Below are positions 8,652-16,963 of a DNA stretch of 64,000 nt, in pieces. The position numbers and the translations under genes were made by a program. The notes under the pieces are model-generated. The model made no database searches, was not told the origin of the DNA, and saw nothing but the letters and a program-made list of their open reading frames with translations. Origin of the DNA: Shewanella algae (GTDB taxonomy: Bacteria; Pseudomonadota; Gammaproteobacteria; Enterobacterales; Shewanellaceae); NCBI RefSeq assembly GCF_009183365.2, contig NZ_CP068230.1, positions 1,889,001 to 1,953,000 on the forward strand, read 5' to 3'. Each line of letters begins with the position of its first letter. Position 1 is the stretch's first letter.

Positions 8652-9023
8652 TTACACCGGCTTACGGTAGCTCAGTTGCAGTGAAACCGAGTCGGCATAT
8701 CTCAAGGCATGGGGCTTGTCGATTTCCACGCTGGCGTACTCTACCCATTCATGCTCGCTGGCCAGTTCCAGTACTTTCCCTGTGAGGTGCTCAAGCAGGG
8801 AGAAGCGATTGTCTTCCACCAGGTTAATGATCGCCTTGGTGATGGTGCGATAATTGAGCGCGTGCTCCATATCATCACTTCTACGCGCCTTGTCGGCACA
8901 GTAATGGATGCAGACATTGATGATCACATCCTGGCGATTGTTGATTTCCTCTTCCTTGATACCGATAAAAGTGCGCAGGCGCAGGTTTTTAATGCGTATA
9001 ATAGCTAATTCGGGTTTCATCAT
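8652..9023 (-). CDS. folX: FolX, dihydroneopterin triphosphate 2'-epimerase
   Basis: FolB-fold tunnelling enzyme epimerising 7,8-dihydroneopterin triphosphate at C2'. The 123-residue protein contains IIRIKNLRLRTFIGIKEEEI, near-identical to E. coli FolX, and ends with HALRYADSVSLQLSYRKPV. FolX rather than FolB is favoured by this N-terminus and by the adjacent yfcH-like gene. Tandem ATG codons leave the start at 9023 or 9020. Divergent from tqsA. Confidence 0.93.
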   Translation of the reverse strand: MMKPELAIIRIKNLRLRTFIGIKEEEINNRQDVIINVCIHYCADKARRSDDMEHALNYRTITKAIINLVEDNRFSLLEHLTGKVLELASEHEWVEYASVEIDKPHALRYADSVSLQLSYRKPV

Positions 9024-9087
9024 GTCACTACTTTTTGTTGTTGATGCAACGGCTGATTGTGACAGAGATCAACAAGGAATTTCAATT

Positions 9088-10167
9088 ATGTCATCAGCCT
9101 ATCGTCCGTCCATGGCGCTGAAAGGATTTGCTGTCATGGCCTGCCTGGTCATAGTGCTGGCGGGAATTAAGGCCGCCAGCGCCATAGTGGTGCCTTTTGT
9201 GTTGTCAGCCTTTATTGCGGTTATCTGCAGCCCGGCCATCAATGCCTTGAGTCGTTACCGCGTGCCCCGAGCCCTGGCTGTATTTGTGTTGGTGGCGATC
9301 ATTTTGTTACTTGGGCTTTGGCTGGCCTCTGTGGTGGGCAGTTCCATCAATGAGTTTTCCCAGCAATTGCCTCAATACCGGGCGCAGTTGGTGGAGCAAT
9401 TTGCCTGGATATTGGATAAGCTCAAGGAGCTGAATATTCACATCTCCAAAGAGAAGGTGCTGGCCTATCTGGACCCCGGCATGGCCTTGTCTTTGACCAC
9501 CAATACGCTTTCCGGCGTGGGTAATGTCATGGCCAACCTGTTTCTGATAGTGCTGACCATAGTCTTTATGCTGTTTGAGGCACAATCTTTGCCGCGCAAG
9601 GTGCATCTGGCGCTGGATGACCCCGAGATGCGTTTATCCCAGATTGAGCGCTTCTTGCAATCAGTGAACCAATACATGGTGATCAAGACCCTGGTCAGCC
9701 TGGCAACCGGTGTTATTGTTGGTGTCGGTCTGGCGCTGATGGGGGTGGATTATGCGTTGCTCTGGGGCGTAGTGGCTTTTTTGTTTAACTATATTCCCAA
9801 TATCGGTTCTATCATCGCCGCCATCCCGGCTGTGCTGCTGGCCTTTGTGCAGTTGGGCACAGCGGGTGCCGGCGGGGTTGCCGCCCTGTATCTGGCAACC
9901 AATATGGTAATGGGCAATCTGGTAGAACCCAGATTCATGGGGCGCGGCCTCGGGCTGTCCACCCTGGTGGTATTCCTGTCGTTGATCTTCTGGGGCTGGC
10001 TCTTGGGCTCGGTCGGCATGTTGCTGTCCGTGCCGCTCACCATGATAGTCAAGATAGCTCTGGAATCGAGCCAGAGTGGCAGTTGGCTGGCAATCTTGCT
10101 CTCGGACGATGCCAGTATTGCCGTGCGGGAAAATGCCGATAAAGAAGCGGCATCCGATGCCGAATAA
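9088..10167 (+). CDS. tqsA: TqsA-like AI-2E family transporter
   Basis: Polytopic inner-membrane protein of the AI-2 exporter family; E. coli TqsA affects autoinducer-2 export and biofilm. The 359-residue protein has about eight predicted TM segments and the diagnostic stretch MGRGLGLSTLVVFLSLIFWG near the C-terminus, plus the NYIPNIGS motif. The start at 9088 follows AAGGAATTTCAATT; an ORF extension upstream to 8908 overlaps folX antisense and is not credible. Whether it transports AI-2 or another substrate cannot be read from sequence. Confidence 0.9.
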   Translation: MSSAYRPSMALKGFAVMACLVIVLAGIKAASAIVVPFVLSAFIAVICSPAINALSRYRVPRALAVFVLVAIILLLGLWLASVVGSSINEFSQQLPQYRAQLVEQFAWILDKLKELNIHISKEKVLAYLDPGMALSLTTNTLSGVGNVMANLFLIVLTIVFMLFEAQSLPRKVHLALDDPEMRLSQIERFLQSVNQYMVIKTLVSLATGVIVGVGLALMGVDYALLWGVVAFLFNYIPNIGSIIAAIPAVLLAFVQLGTAGAGGVAALYLATNMVMGNLVEPRFMGRGLGLSTLVVFLSLIFWGWLLGSVGMLLSVPLTMIVKIALESSQSGSWLAILLSDDASIAVRENADKEAASDAE

Positions 10168-10194
10168 AGGCAGAAATAAGAGGTTGAGGATTTC

Positions 10195-11121
10195 ATGCAG
10201 TTATTTTTGGAAGCCATCACAGACCTGATACCAGGCGATGAGTGTGGCCGTTTGTTTCATGGTCGCGGTGGCCGTTATCCAGGCAGCGAGCACTTATGCT
10301 TGGATTGGTTTGCACCTGTGGTGTTGCTGACCGCCTTTAAACCACTGACGCCGGAAGAGCTGGCGCTGGTTACCGAGCGTCTGCAATTACGCTGGCAAGC
10401 CTTGGGGCTGGCCCTGAATCTTGTCTATCAATACCGCGCCGCCGGGCAGACCCGCACCGAGCTCATTGCCGGCGAGATACCCGAGCCACATCTGGCCAGC
10501 GAGCTTGGCTGCCGTTATCAATTGCATCTGTTACGGGGCCAGAATCATGGTTTGTTCCTGGACATGCGAAACGGCCGCGAGTGGGTGATGGCCAACAGTG
10601 CTCAGCGGAAAGTACTGAATCTGTTTGCCTATACCTGTGCGTTTTCGGTGGCGGCCCTCAAGGGCGGCGCCGATGAGGTGGTCAATATGGATATGAGTAA
10701 GGGGGCGCTCGGCATCGGCAAGCAAAACCATTTGCTCAATGGGCTTACTGCCGGCGCCCGCTTTCTGGGGCATGATATCTTCAAGTCCTGGGGCAAACTT
10801 AAAAAACTCGGGCCCTATGACTTGCTGATTGTCGATCCGCCCAGCAACCAAAAGGGCAGCTTTGTGGCAACCAAAGACTATCTGCGATTGCTGCGTCATC
10901 TGCCGCAACTCTTGAACCCGGGCGCCGAGCTGTTGCTCTGTCTCAATGCGCCTGAGCTGGACAGAGCGTTTTTGCAGAGCCAGGTCAGTGACGCCGCACC
11001 AGAACTTGAGTTTGTCAAACAGCTGGATAACCCACCGGCCTTTACAGACCGGGATCCTGACAGGGCATTGAAAGTGTTGCTGTATCGCTATGAGGGAGAA
11101 CCGGGCTCGGATACTCAATAA
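10195..11121 (+). CDS. Class I SAM-dependent methyltransferase, RlmI/RlmK-like
   Basis: A 308-residue cytoplasmic methyltransferase. SAM-binding motif I lies at about 141-155 (NLFAYTCAFSVAAL), and the catalytic-region motif IVDPPS near 211 resembles the DPP motif of 23S rRNA m5C/m7G methyltransferases. It lacks the N-terminal PUA domain of RlmI, so the substrate is uncertain; rRNA is the best guess. It follows tqsA by 27 bp and may share its transcript. Its last codons overlap the end of the small convergent gene at 11115. Confidence 0.8.
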   Translation: MQLFLEAITDLIPGDECGRLFHGRGGRYPGSEHLCLDWFAPVVLLTAFKPLTPEELALVTERLQLRWQALGLALNLVYQYRAAGQTRTELIAGEIPEPHLASELGCRYQLHLLRGQNHGLFLDMRNGREWVMANSAQRKVLNLFAYTCAFSVAALKGGADEVVNMDMSKGALGIGKQNHLLNGLTAGARFLGHDIFKSWGKLKKLGPYDLLIVDPPSNQKGSFVATKDYLRLLRHLPQLLNPGAELLLCLNAPELDRAFLQSQVSDAAPELEFVKQLDNPPAFTDRDPDRALKVLLYRYEGEPGSDTQ

Positions 11122-11339
11122 CTGAGGCGTTCAGAGATCAGGGATTGGCCGTCTTCTTCCAACAGGGCGGCTATGCCTTCAACATCAAAACTGCTCAAGC
11201 CGGATGCCTGATGCAGTAGCCTGTCCTGGACATCCAAGGGCATCTGCATCCTTTCCAGAAACATGCGCATTCCCAATATATCGCCACTGGCCAGCAGGGT
11301 GGCGAGGGTTCGTGCTTCAAAGTCGACAATATGATTCAT
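11115..11339 (-). CDS. Small conserved-type hypothetical protein (74 aa)
   Basis: Predicted soluble, acidic, mostly helical protein beginning MNHIVDFEARTLATLL. I do not recognise a family. Support for being real: a preceding AGGACGACGCC ribosome-site-like stretch, good amphipathic helices and a short 7-bp tail-to-tail overlap with the methyltransferase gene. Function unknown. Confidence 0.6.
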   Translation of the reverse strand: MNHIVDFEARTLATLLASGDILGMRMFLERMQMPLDVQDRLLHQASGLSSFDVEGIAALLEEDGQSLISERLSY

Positions 11340-11462
11340 GGCGTCGTCCTCTTGCTGATTTACGGGCCGGGGAGGCCTCCTTTAAGCAATAGCAGTTGCA
11401 GCGCCCGCCGCTAGACCCAATGTGTTTAAAAAATTTCGCCTCAGAACCCAGGGGCATATCAA

Positions 11463-11532
11463 ACTGAAAGTCTTTCAGTGCTTCCTACATAACTGGTGGA
11501 TATTTGAGCTTTTTAAGGTGGTTCCACCAGTT
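11463..11532. repeat. Two perfect inverted repeats in the gap before the 32-aa ORF
   Basis: ACTGAAAG-T-CTTTCAGT (11463-11479) is an 8-bp perfect palindrome. AACTGGTGGA (11491-11500) is exactly complementary to TCCACCAGTT (11523-11532). They lie 50-115 bp upstream of an extended -10 element and could be operators or part of a longer structured region. Confidence 0.5.
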
Positions 11533-11577
11533 TAGGGTAACGAAAGTGAAAGTTTTCTGTAATTCCTTCTCTGGCCC

Positions 11578-11586
11578 TGTTATACT
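11578..11586 (+). promoter_or_regulatory. Extended -10 promoter of the small-ORF transcript
   Basis: TGTTATACT is a TGn-extended -10 element. No clear -35 is present. Transcription would start near 11593, exactly at the first base of an 8-bp hairpin. Confidence 0.6.
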
Positions 11587-11592
11587 GGCGCC

Positions 11593-11615
11593 GCCTTAGG
11601 GGAAACACCTAAGGC
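11593..11615 (+). promoter_or_regulatory. 5' hairpin of a structured leader
   Basis: GCCTTAGG (11593-11600) pairs perfectly with CCTAAGGC (11608-11615) over a 7-nt loop, at the predicted 5' end of the transcript. About 105 nt of further leader precede the small ORF. I could not match it to a known riboswitch. Confidence 0.5.
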
Positions 11616-11719
11616 TCCGAAAAGCCGGAATCGGGCATAAAGTGTCGTCGGAACCTGAACTTAACAGGAATCCAAGAAAAAGATACGCCCTGTACCCTAC
11701 AGAATAGACTGGAGTTGTT

Positions 11720-11818
11720 ATGGAAATTCATGAGTACCAAGATGCTTACTACCAACTGCAGGATGAAGTGATTGAATCACTTCCGGTAGAGAAAGACGAA
11801 GAAGCGTTTTTGGATTAA
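11720..11818 (+). CDS. 32-residue acidic small protein
   Basis: Short ORF beginning MEIHEYQDAYYQLQDEVIES and ending DEEAFLD. GGAG sits 6-9 bp before the ATG, a promoter-like extended -10 lies about 135 bp upstream, and a strong terminator follows 27 bp after the stop. This self-contained unit argues for a real small protein or a dual-function RNA. No family recognised; strongly acidic with no TM segment. Confidence 0.5.
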   Translation: MEIHEYQDAYYQLQDEVIESLPVEKDEEAFLD

Positions 11819-11844
11819 GCCTCAGCCAGGCAGCTCAAATCTTG

Positions 11845-11879
11845 AAAAAGCGGCAACCTCAGGGTTGCCGCTTTTTTTG
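11845..11879. terminator. Strong bidirectional terminator
   Basis: AAGCGGCAACC/GGTTGCCGCTT around the loop TCAG, with an A-run before and seven T residues after. It can end the plus-strand small-ORF transcript and the minus-strand esterase gene. Confidence 0.9.
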
Positions 11880-11901
11880 TTGCCATTGAATTACGGATGA
11901 G

Positions 11902-12972
11902 TCATTCGAGGGTGAAGCCGGGGTAATAATGCTCGATAAGTTGGGTCAATATCCGCTGCTGTTGAGCAAGCTTTTGTCTTTGTGCCTGGCGCTGCAAGCC
12001 TTTGAGTGCATGATACTGAGGCTTGATTTCAATACCCTGGCTCTCGCTCAAGCGCGTGAAGCGACTGACCACTTCAGTCACGCTGAAATCCTCGGCGAAT
12101 ATATCCAACTGTTGCGAGTGCATCAGCCAGCGAATACCTTGATAGACACCTATGTGAGGCAGGGAGTGATGATCTTCGTCACTGAAGAACTCGCTGTGAA
12201 ATATAAGTTGCTGAGACGGCAGCACCGACAGATGTTTGGCCAGCGCCAGATTTCGCTGTTTGTGGTAGTCATTGCGGCCAAGTCCGGGGGTGGTGGCCTG
12301 GTTACTTATCGCCATGTACAGGGGCTTGCCTGTTAGCTGGCCCTGAGTGAGTGCCTGCTCGAGCTCATCGGCATAAGTCGGGCTGTCGTACCAGAGACTG
12401 GCATCCAGCACCAGGTAAGCATTGAACATAGGCTGTTGCCGGCGCAGCGCCTCCAGTGCCAACAAGCCCCCAAAAGAGTGACCGATAAGCACAGTAGGGC
12501 CGGGCTGCCCAAGCCTGGTATTCAGCCAGGGGTTAAGTTCCTGGTCGAGAAAGTCGAGAAAAGCGCCGGCATTGCCCGATTGCTGATAAAGCGGCCCTGC
12601 GGGTCTACCACCGGGTAGTGTTTCCAGTTTCACCGGCGTGAAGTCACGAATACGGTTACGGTTGATGATGCCGACTATGACGCCTTCAGGTATCGCAGGA
12701 TTAACCCCGGAAGCCAGATAGTCCAGCATGGGTGCAAGATGCTCAAACTGCTGCTCGGCATCCAGGATCACATAACGGGCAAAGCTCTTGCTGTGCCTGG
12801 CGTCCCAGTGTTTGGGAAGACGCAGCAATACTTCCCGCGATTCTCCCAATATATTGGAGTTCAGCGTCAGTCGCTGTTGTTTCCCGGCGGCTTCTTTATC
12901 CAGGCTTTGGGCGCTGCAGCCTACCAGCAGACCGAACAATAGCGTCAGAGAGATAAACAGTGATTTTTTCAT
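11902..12972 (-). CDS. Putative siderophore esterase lipoprotein (alpha/beta hydrolase)
   Basis: A 356-residue protein of the esterase-D/IroE-like family. It has a lipoprotein signal peptide (lipobox LVGC, Cys19) and the nucleophile elbow GHSFGG with Ser near 165. It diverges from a catecholate-type TonB receptor across an intergenic Fur-box-like site, so the likely role is hydrolysing an ester-linked ferric siderophore (enterobactin type) in or at the periplasm to release iron. The receptor pairing and fold support this; the substrate is inferred. Ends at a bidirectional terminator. Confidence 0.75.
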   Translation of the reverse strand: MKKSLFISLTLLFGLLVGCSAQSLDKEAAGKQQRLTLNSNILGESREVLLRLPKHWDARHSKSFARYVILDAEQQFEHLAPMLDYLASGVNPAIPEGVIVGIINRNRIRDFTPVKLETLPGGRPAGPLYQQSGNAGAFLDFLDQELNPWLNTRLGQPGPTVLIGHSFGGLLALEALRRQQPMFNAYLVLDASLWYDSPTYADELEQALTQGQLTGKPLYMAISNQATTPGLGRNDYHKQRNLALAKHLSVLPSQQLIFHSEFFSDEDHHSLPHIGVYQGIRWLMHSQQLDIFAEDFSVTEVVSRFTRLSESQGIEIKPQYHALKGLQRQAQRQKLAQQQRILTQLIEHYYPGFTLE

Positions 12973-13068
12973 GGAAATTTTTACTCGGTAAAGGTGACAT
13001 TTTCAGCTTGAAATTCAGCCCTGATGGGCTTTTGAGTGGCCTGGCTCACATTCGCATCATTACATTGT

Positions 13069-13089
13069 AAATGATAACCAATATCATTC
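13069..13089. promoter_or_regulatory. Fur-box-like site between esterase and TonB receptor
   Basis: AATGATAACCAATATCATT resembles the Fur consensus GATAATGATAATCATTATC and has clear dyad symmetry (AATGATA/TATCATT). It sits between the two divergent iron genes, so both would be iron-repressed. Confidence 0.75.
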
Positions 13090-13207
13090 CTATGTTGTAA
13101 AGATTATGCTACTTTTTCGCGCCATGGAACCAGGGGCTTTACCTGGATTTACCCAAAAGCAATAACTTACAAGGCGCAATCGTCGCCGCGATAATCGGGG
13201 GAATAGA

Positions 13208-15121
13208 ATGAAACTGGATAAGTGCCGCAAACTGCTTACCTTGAGCCTGGTCGCCATGGCTGTCAGTGGTTATACCCAGGCAGATGAAGGTGAAATGGAG
13301 CATATGGTCGTTACTGCCAGTGCCAAGGATCAGCAACTCAGCACTGCACCTGCCTCAATCTCGGTGATCGATGCCGAAGCGATTAAGCTGATGCCGGTCA
13401 AAGATCTGGGGGATGTGCTGAGAAACAGCGTCGGTGTGAATGTGGTGACCAACGACTCGGGCCGAAACAGCATCTATATCCGTGGTATGGATGAAGACTA
13501 TGTACTGATGTTGATCAACGGCAAGCGGGTTTCTTCTTCCAATGGTCTGTGGCGCGGCGGTAACTTTGACTTGACTGCTATCCCCATCGACGCTATCTCC
13601 CGGGTGGAGATTGTTCGCGGCCCCATGTCGGCTCTCTATGGTTCAGATGCGGTTGGCGGGGTCATCAACGTGATTACCAAGGCGCCAGATGATGACTGGC
13701 AACTGGTACTCGACAGTGAGTACAGTTGGATGCAGGATGGCGAGGGCGGCGATCGCAGTCGTACCAACCTGTTTGGCTCGGGCAAACTCACAGATAATCT
13801 GGGGCTGATGTTCACCGCAGAGGTGGCCGAGCAGGACGCCTGGCTGATGCCCGAACTGACCCCGAATCAGGACACTATAGAAGAGCGCAAGACTCGCAAG
13901 CTCTATGGCTCGCTCACCTGGCAGCTGGCAGACAATCAATCGCTGGACTTGGATTATCAATACGATAATGACAAGGTGCCCTTGACCACCTTTGCTGCCA
14001 ATTCAAAACGCGAGCAGAAGATAGAGCGCAACACCTTTGCTCTGACTCACAGAGGCGAGTGGAGCTGGGGTGGCACCGAGCTTTTGGCCAACTTGGAAAA
14101 GTCTGATATCTACGACTATAACAGCCGCTATTCGCTGCAGCCCCCTTTGGGACGCGACATCGAAGAGAAAAACACTACCTTCAGAGGCTCAGCCTTCTTT
14201 AACCTGTGGCAGCAGGACTGGACAGTCGGCGCCGAGTACTTTGAAACTGAAGTCGACGATCCTGTACAATATCCGCTTACCGGTGGTGACAGTGTTGAAC
14301 AATACTCGCTGTTTATTCAGGATCAGTTCGATTTCCTGGATGATTTCACCCTGACCCTCGGCGGCCGCTACGAAGACAACGAAAAGTACGGCAGCCATTT
14401 CAGCCCCAGGGCGTATCTGGTTTACCGTGCTTCGGATGCACTGGTGCTCAAAGGTGGTGTCGGCACGGCATTCAGGGCTCCGGCACTGTTTGAATCATCT
14501 CCGACTTTCTCTTCAGTCAGTTGCCGCGGCGCTTGTACTGTAGTGGGCAATGCAGATCTTGAGCCCGAAACCAGTGTCAACTATGAGCTGGCAGCCTTGT
14601 GGAGTCAGCCTTCCTATGAGCTGTCTGCAACCTTGTTCCATAACAAGGTGGAAGATCTGATCACGGTTTCGGCTTGGGATGGTTCCAGCCCAACCCGTAC
14701 TTACTACAACGAATCCAAGGTGACTTTGCAAGGGGTAGAGCTGACCGCCAGCGTGGATATCACGGCGGATCTCGGCCTCAAGGCAAACTACAGTTATCTC
14801 GATACCGAGACAGGTGACGGTGATGAACTCACTGGTCGTCCTCGCCAGAGTGCCAATGTGCAACTGGATTGGTATCTCACCGACGATTGGCAGCTGTATG
14901 TTGCCGGTAACTATTTCGGTTCATATCTGGATAGCAGTGCCGTGCGTCAGGATGGCTACAGCCGCTTCGATATCGGCAGCAGTTATCGGGTGAACGATCA
15001 CCTGAAACTACGCGCCGGGGTAACCAACTTTACCGATGAGCAACCGGCCGAGGAAGACACCAACAGCGATATGATACTGCAAGGCCGTGCCTTCTTTGTC
15101 GGTGTCAGCCTGAGCCTCTAA
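13208..15121 (+). CDS. TonB-dependent outer-membrane receptor, catecholate type (FepA/IrgA-like)
   Basis: Outer-membrane gated beta-barrel. The 637-residue precursor has a signal peptide (about 1-25), a TonB box region (MVVTAS near 31-36), the plug domain with IYIRGMDEDYVLMLINGKR, the VEIVRGPMSALYGSDAVGGV signature and a C-terminal barrel. Length and plug sequence resemble IrgA/VctA/FepA receptors for catecholate siderophores. It starts after GGGGGAATAG, has a Fur-box-like site upstream and is paired with an esterase, suggesting capture of an exogenous catecholate. Ends in a terminator. Confidence 0.88.
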   Translation: MKLDKCRKLLTLSLVAMAVSGYTQADEGEMEHMVVTASAKDQQLSTAPASISVIDAEAIKLMPVKDLGDVLRNSVGVNVVTNDSGRNSIYIRGMDEDYVLMLINGKRVSSSNGLWRGGNFDLTAIPIDAISRVEIVRGPMSALYGSDAVGGVINVITKAPDDDWQLVLDSEYSWMQDGEGGDRSRTNLFGSGKLTDNLGLMFTAEVAEQDAWLMPELTPNQDTIEERKTRKLYGSLTWQLADNQSLDLDYQYDNDKVPLTTFAANSKREQKIERNTFALTHRGEWSWGGTELLANLEKSDIYDYNSRYSLQPPLGRDIEEKNTTFRGSAFFNLWQQDWTVGAEYFETEVDDPVQYPLTGGDSVEQYSLFIQDQFDFLDDFTLTLGGRYEDNEKYGSHFSPRAYLVYRASDALVLKGGVGTAFRAPALFESSPTFSSVSCRGACTVVGNADLEPETSVNYELAALWSQPSYELSATLFHNKVEDLITVSAWDGSSPTRTYYNESKVTLQGVELTASVDITADLGLKANYSYLDTETGDGDELTGRPRQSANVQLDWYLTDDWQLYVAGNYFGSYLDSSAVRQDGYSRFDIGSSYRVNDHLKLRAGVTNFTDEQPAEEDTNSDMILQGRAFFVGVSLSL

Positions 15122-15173
15122 GCGTCTGGGCCTACTCCCGGCCTGAATCCTTTAAATAGCCAGGATTGCAATA

Positions 15174-15205
15174 AGAAAAGCAGCGACTTGTCGCTGCTTT
15201 TCTTT
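15174..15205 (+). terminator. Terminator of the catecholate receptor gene
   Basis: AAAAGCAGCGA pairs with TCGCTGCTTTT around CTTG, followed by further T residues. It separates the receptor gene from the convergent siderophore operon. Confidence 0.88.
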
Positions 15206-15272
15206 TGGACAACATTTTATTTCTCCATCGAAAGGCTCAGGTGATAACCACCAAAAGGCATTGAGCCGTAAC

Positions 15273-16097
15273 CTAACCGCAGGCCTTTTGCCCTTTGCCT
15301 TTGCGACCATCTTTATCCAGCGGGCAATCGGCGCACATTTGGGTGCAGGGAAGCTTGTGCCGCAGGCAACAGGCGATACGCGGGCTTTGCTGCTTGAGCC
15401 TTAGCTTTCGCCAAAACGGATGAGCAATCGGCGCAACATAGGTACGTGGCTGCAACTCAGCTTGCTCGAACATCTCTCTTATCAATTGTTGTCGCCAACT
15501 GACGGGCAGTGACAACTCACCCAGATACCAATGCACAATATAGGCTTGATGGCTGAAATGCAGCTTTGATGGCACTGGCCCCAGTTCTGCCAGGCGCTCG
15601 ACAATGGGAATGAGCAACTGCTCGAGTAAGCTTTCCCAACTGGCAAGTTGCCCGGCGGGAGCCGGATGGCTGACATCTGCATCAAGCAGCAGATAGAAGG
15701 TTTCCGCCCGGCCGTTATCAAAAGGTTCAAGGTACCAGTTGCCACTGCAAGCTGCAGCCGCAATGGCGCGGTTAAGTGCGCTGCCGGGCTGACTGGCAAA
15801 CAACCACAGCAGCAGGGGCGGCAGTTGCAGGCCGAAAAACCACTGGCTCCACATGGAGTGCAGTGCCCGGGCGTCTATCTCGGGCTTTGTGGCACAAGTC
15901 GTGGACACCTTGGCTTGATAACTCAGGGCAAATTGCTGCAGCAGCACCGGGTAATGTGCCTGGCTCAATACTGAGTTCAAGCTGATGGCTTCTTGGGGTA
16001 ACTGCTCCAGACTCTCTTTGGCTTTGAAGTGCTCGCCATAGAAGGCGGCTTTTTGTGCCAATAGTTGGTTGAGCTCGCTGGCAATACTTATTCCCAT
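15273..16097 (-). CDS. FhuF-like siderophore-iron reductase ([2Fe-2S])
   Basis: Cytoplasmic ferric-siderophore reductase that releases Fe(II) from imported hydroxamates. The 274-residue protein ends with the diagnostic CC-x10-C-x2-C cluster (Cys243, Cys244, Cys255, Cys258), the iron-sulfur ligand pattern of FhuF. It is the last gene of the siderophore operon and its start overlaps the ATPase gene by 10 bp, with GGAGG eight bases upstream. Position and motif together make the role in recycling the operon's own siderophore very likely. Confidence 0.88.
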   Translation of the reverse strand: MGISIASELNQLLAQKAAFYGEHFKAKESLEQLPQEAISLNSVLSQAHYPVLLQQFALSYQAKVSTTCATKPEIDARALHSMWSQWFFGLQLPPLLLWLFASQPGSALNRAIAAAACSGNWYLEPFDNGRAETFYLLLDADVSHPAPAGQLASWESLLEQLLIPIVERLAELGPVPSKLHFSHQAYIVHWYLGELSLPVSWRQQLIREMFEQAELQPRTYVAPIAHPFWRKLRLKQQSPRIACCLRHKLPCTQMCADCPLDKDGRKGKGQKACG

Positions 16098-16963
16098 GAC
16101 GGCAGTCCTCCGGTGGCATTGTTGGTCGAATCCTCCACGCCACGGTGCCCGGCGGCTCTGGGCTTTGCTCTGGGTCTGGGGATAATCATCGGGCAGTTGG
16201 CCTCGGGATCTGTGATTATACTGGCATTGATATCGAACACCTGTTCCAGCAGGGCCTCGGTCAACAGTGACTCAGGCGCGCCGCCGGCAATCAACTTGCC
16301 ATCACGCATCAACAGCAAGTGATCGCCGTAGCGCAGAGCCTGGTTGATGTCGTGCAGCACCAATACCAAGGTGCGGCCCTGATCCACCAACGCCCGGCAA
16401 AAGTCGAGTACTGCCAGCTGGGCGCGGATATCGAGAAACGAGGTGGGTTCATCGAGCAGCAGCAAGTCGGTTTGCTGCGCCAACACCATAGCCAGCCAGA
16501 CTCGCTGTTGCTGGCCGCCTGAGAGCTCGGCCACCGGCCTTTGTGCAAGTGTGGTTAACCCTGTGGCAGCCAGGGCTTGGGCAACCGCCAGCTCATCTTG
16601 CTCTGACCATTGGTGCCACAGGCTCTGATGAGGGTAGCGGCCGCGACTGACCAGCTCCTGCACATCTATTCCTTCCGGCAATTCAGGCTTTTGCACCAGT
16701 AGTGCCAGCTCCCTGGCTCTGGCCTTGTTGCTCAACTGCGCCAAGGGGGTGTGACCCAAGATGACCTGGCCGCGTGTGGGCGGCAGTACCTGGCTCAAAC
16801 ACTTGAGCAGGGTCGACTTGCCACAACCATTGGGGCCAAGGATCACCGTCAGCTTACCCTTGGGGATGGCCAGGTTCATGGCGCTTATGATGGGCCGCTG
16901 GCCGTACTCGAGATAAAGCTCATGCCCACTGAGGGCAATGTCATAGTCAGGGTATTGGGTCAT
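16088..16963 (-). CDS. Ferric-siderophore ABC transporter ATPase (FecE/FhuC type)
   Basis: Peripheral ATPase powering siderophore import. The 291-residue protein has Walker A GPNGCGKST at 43-51, signature LSGGQQQR near 144, Walker B LLLLDEP near 165 and the switch His in VLHD. It partners with the two FecCD-type permeases encoded immediately upstream. The start overlaps the end of the permease gene (16960) as ATGA and follows AGGAGA. Confidence 0.93.
   Translation of the reverse strand: MTQYPDYDIALSGHELYLEYGQRPIISAMNLAIPKGKLTVILGPNGCGKSTLLKCLSQVLPPTRGQVILGHTPLAQLSNKARARELALLVQKPELPEGIDVQELVSRGRYPHQSLWHQWSEQDELAVAQALAATGLTTLAQRPVAELSGGQQQRVWLAMVLAQQTDLLLLDEPTSFLDIRAQLAVLDFCRALVDQGRTLVLVLHDINQALRYGDHLLLMRDGKLIAGGAPESLLTEALLEQVFDINASIITDPEANCPMIIPRPRAKPRAAGHRGVEDSTNNATGGLPSWE

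Noticed and set aside
11593..11719. Known riboswitch (c-di-GMP, preQ1, fluoride or glutamine class)
   Set aside because: The hairpins do not carry the conserved cores of these classes; kept only as an unassigned structured leader.
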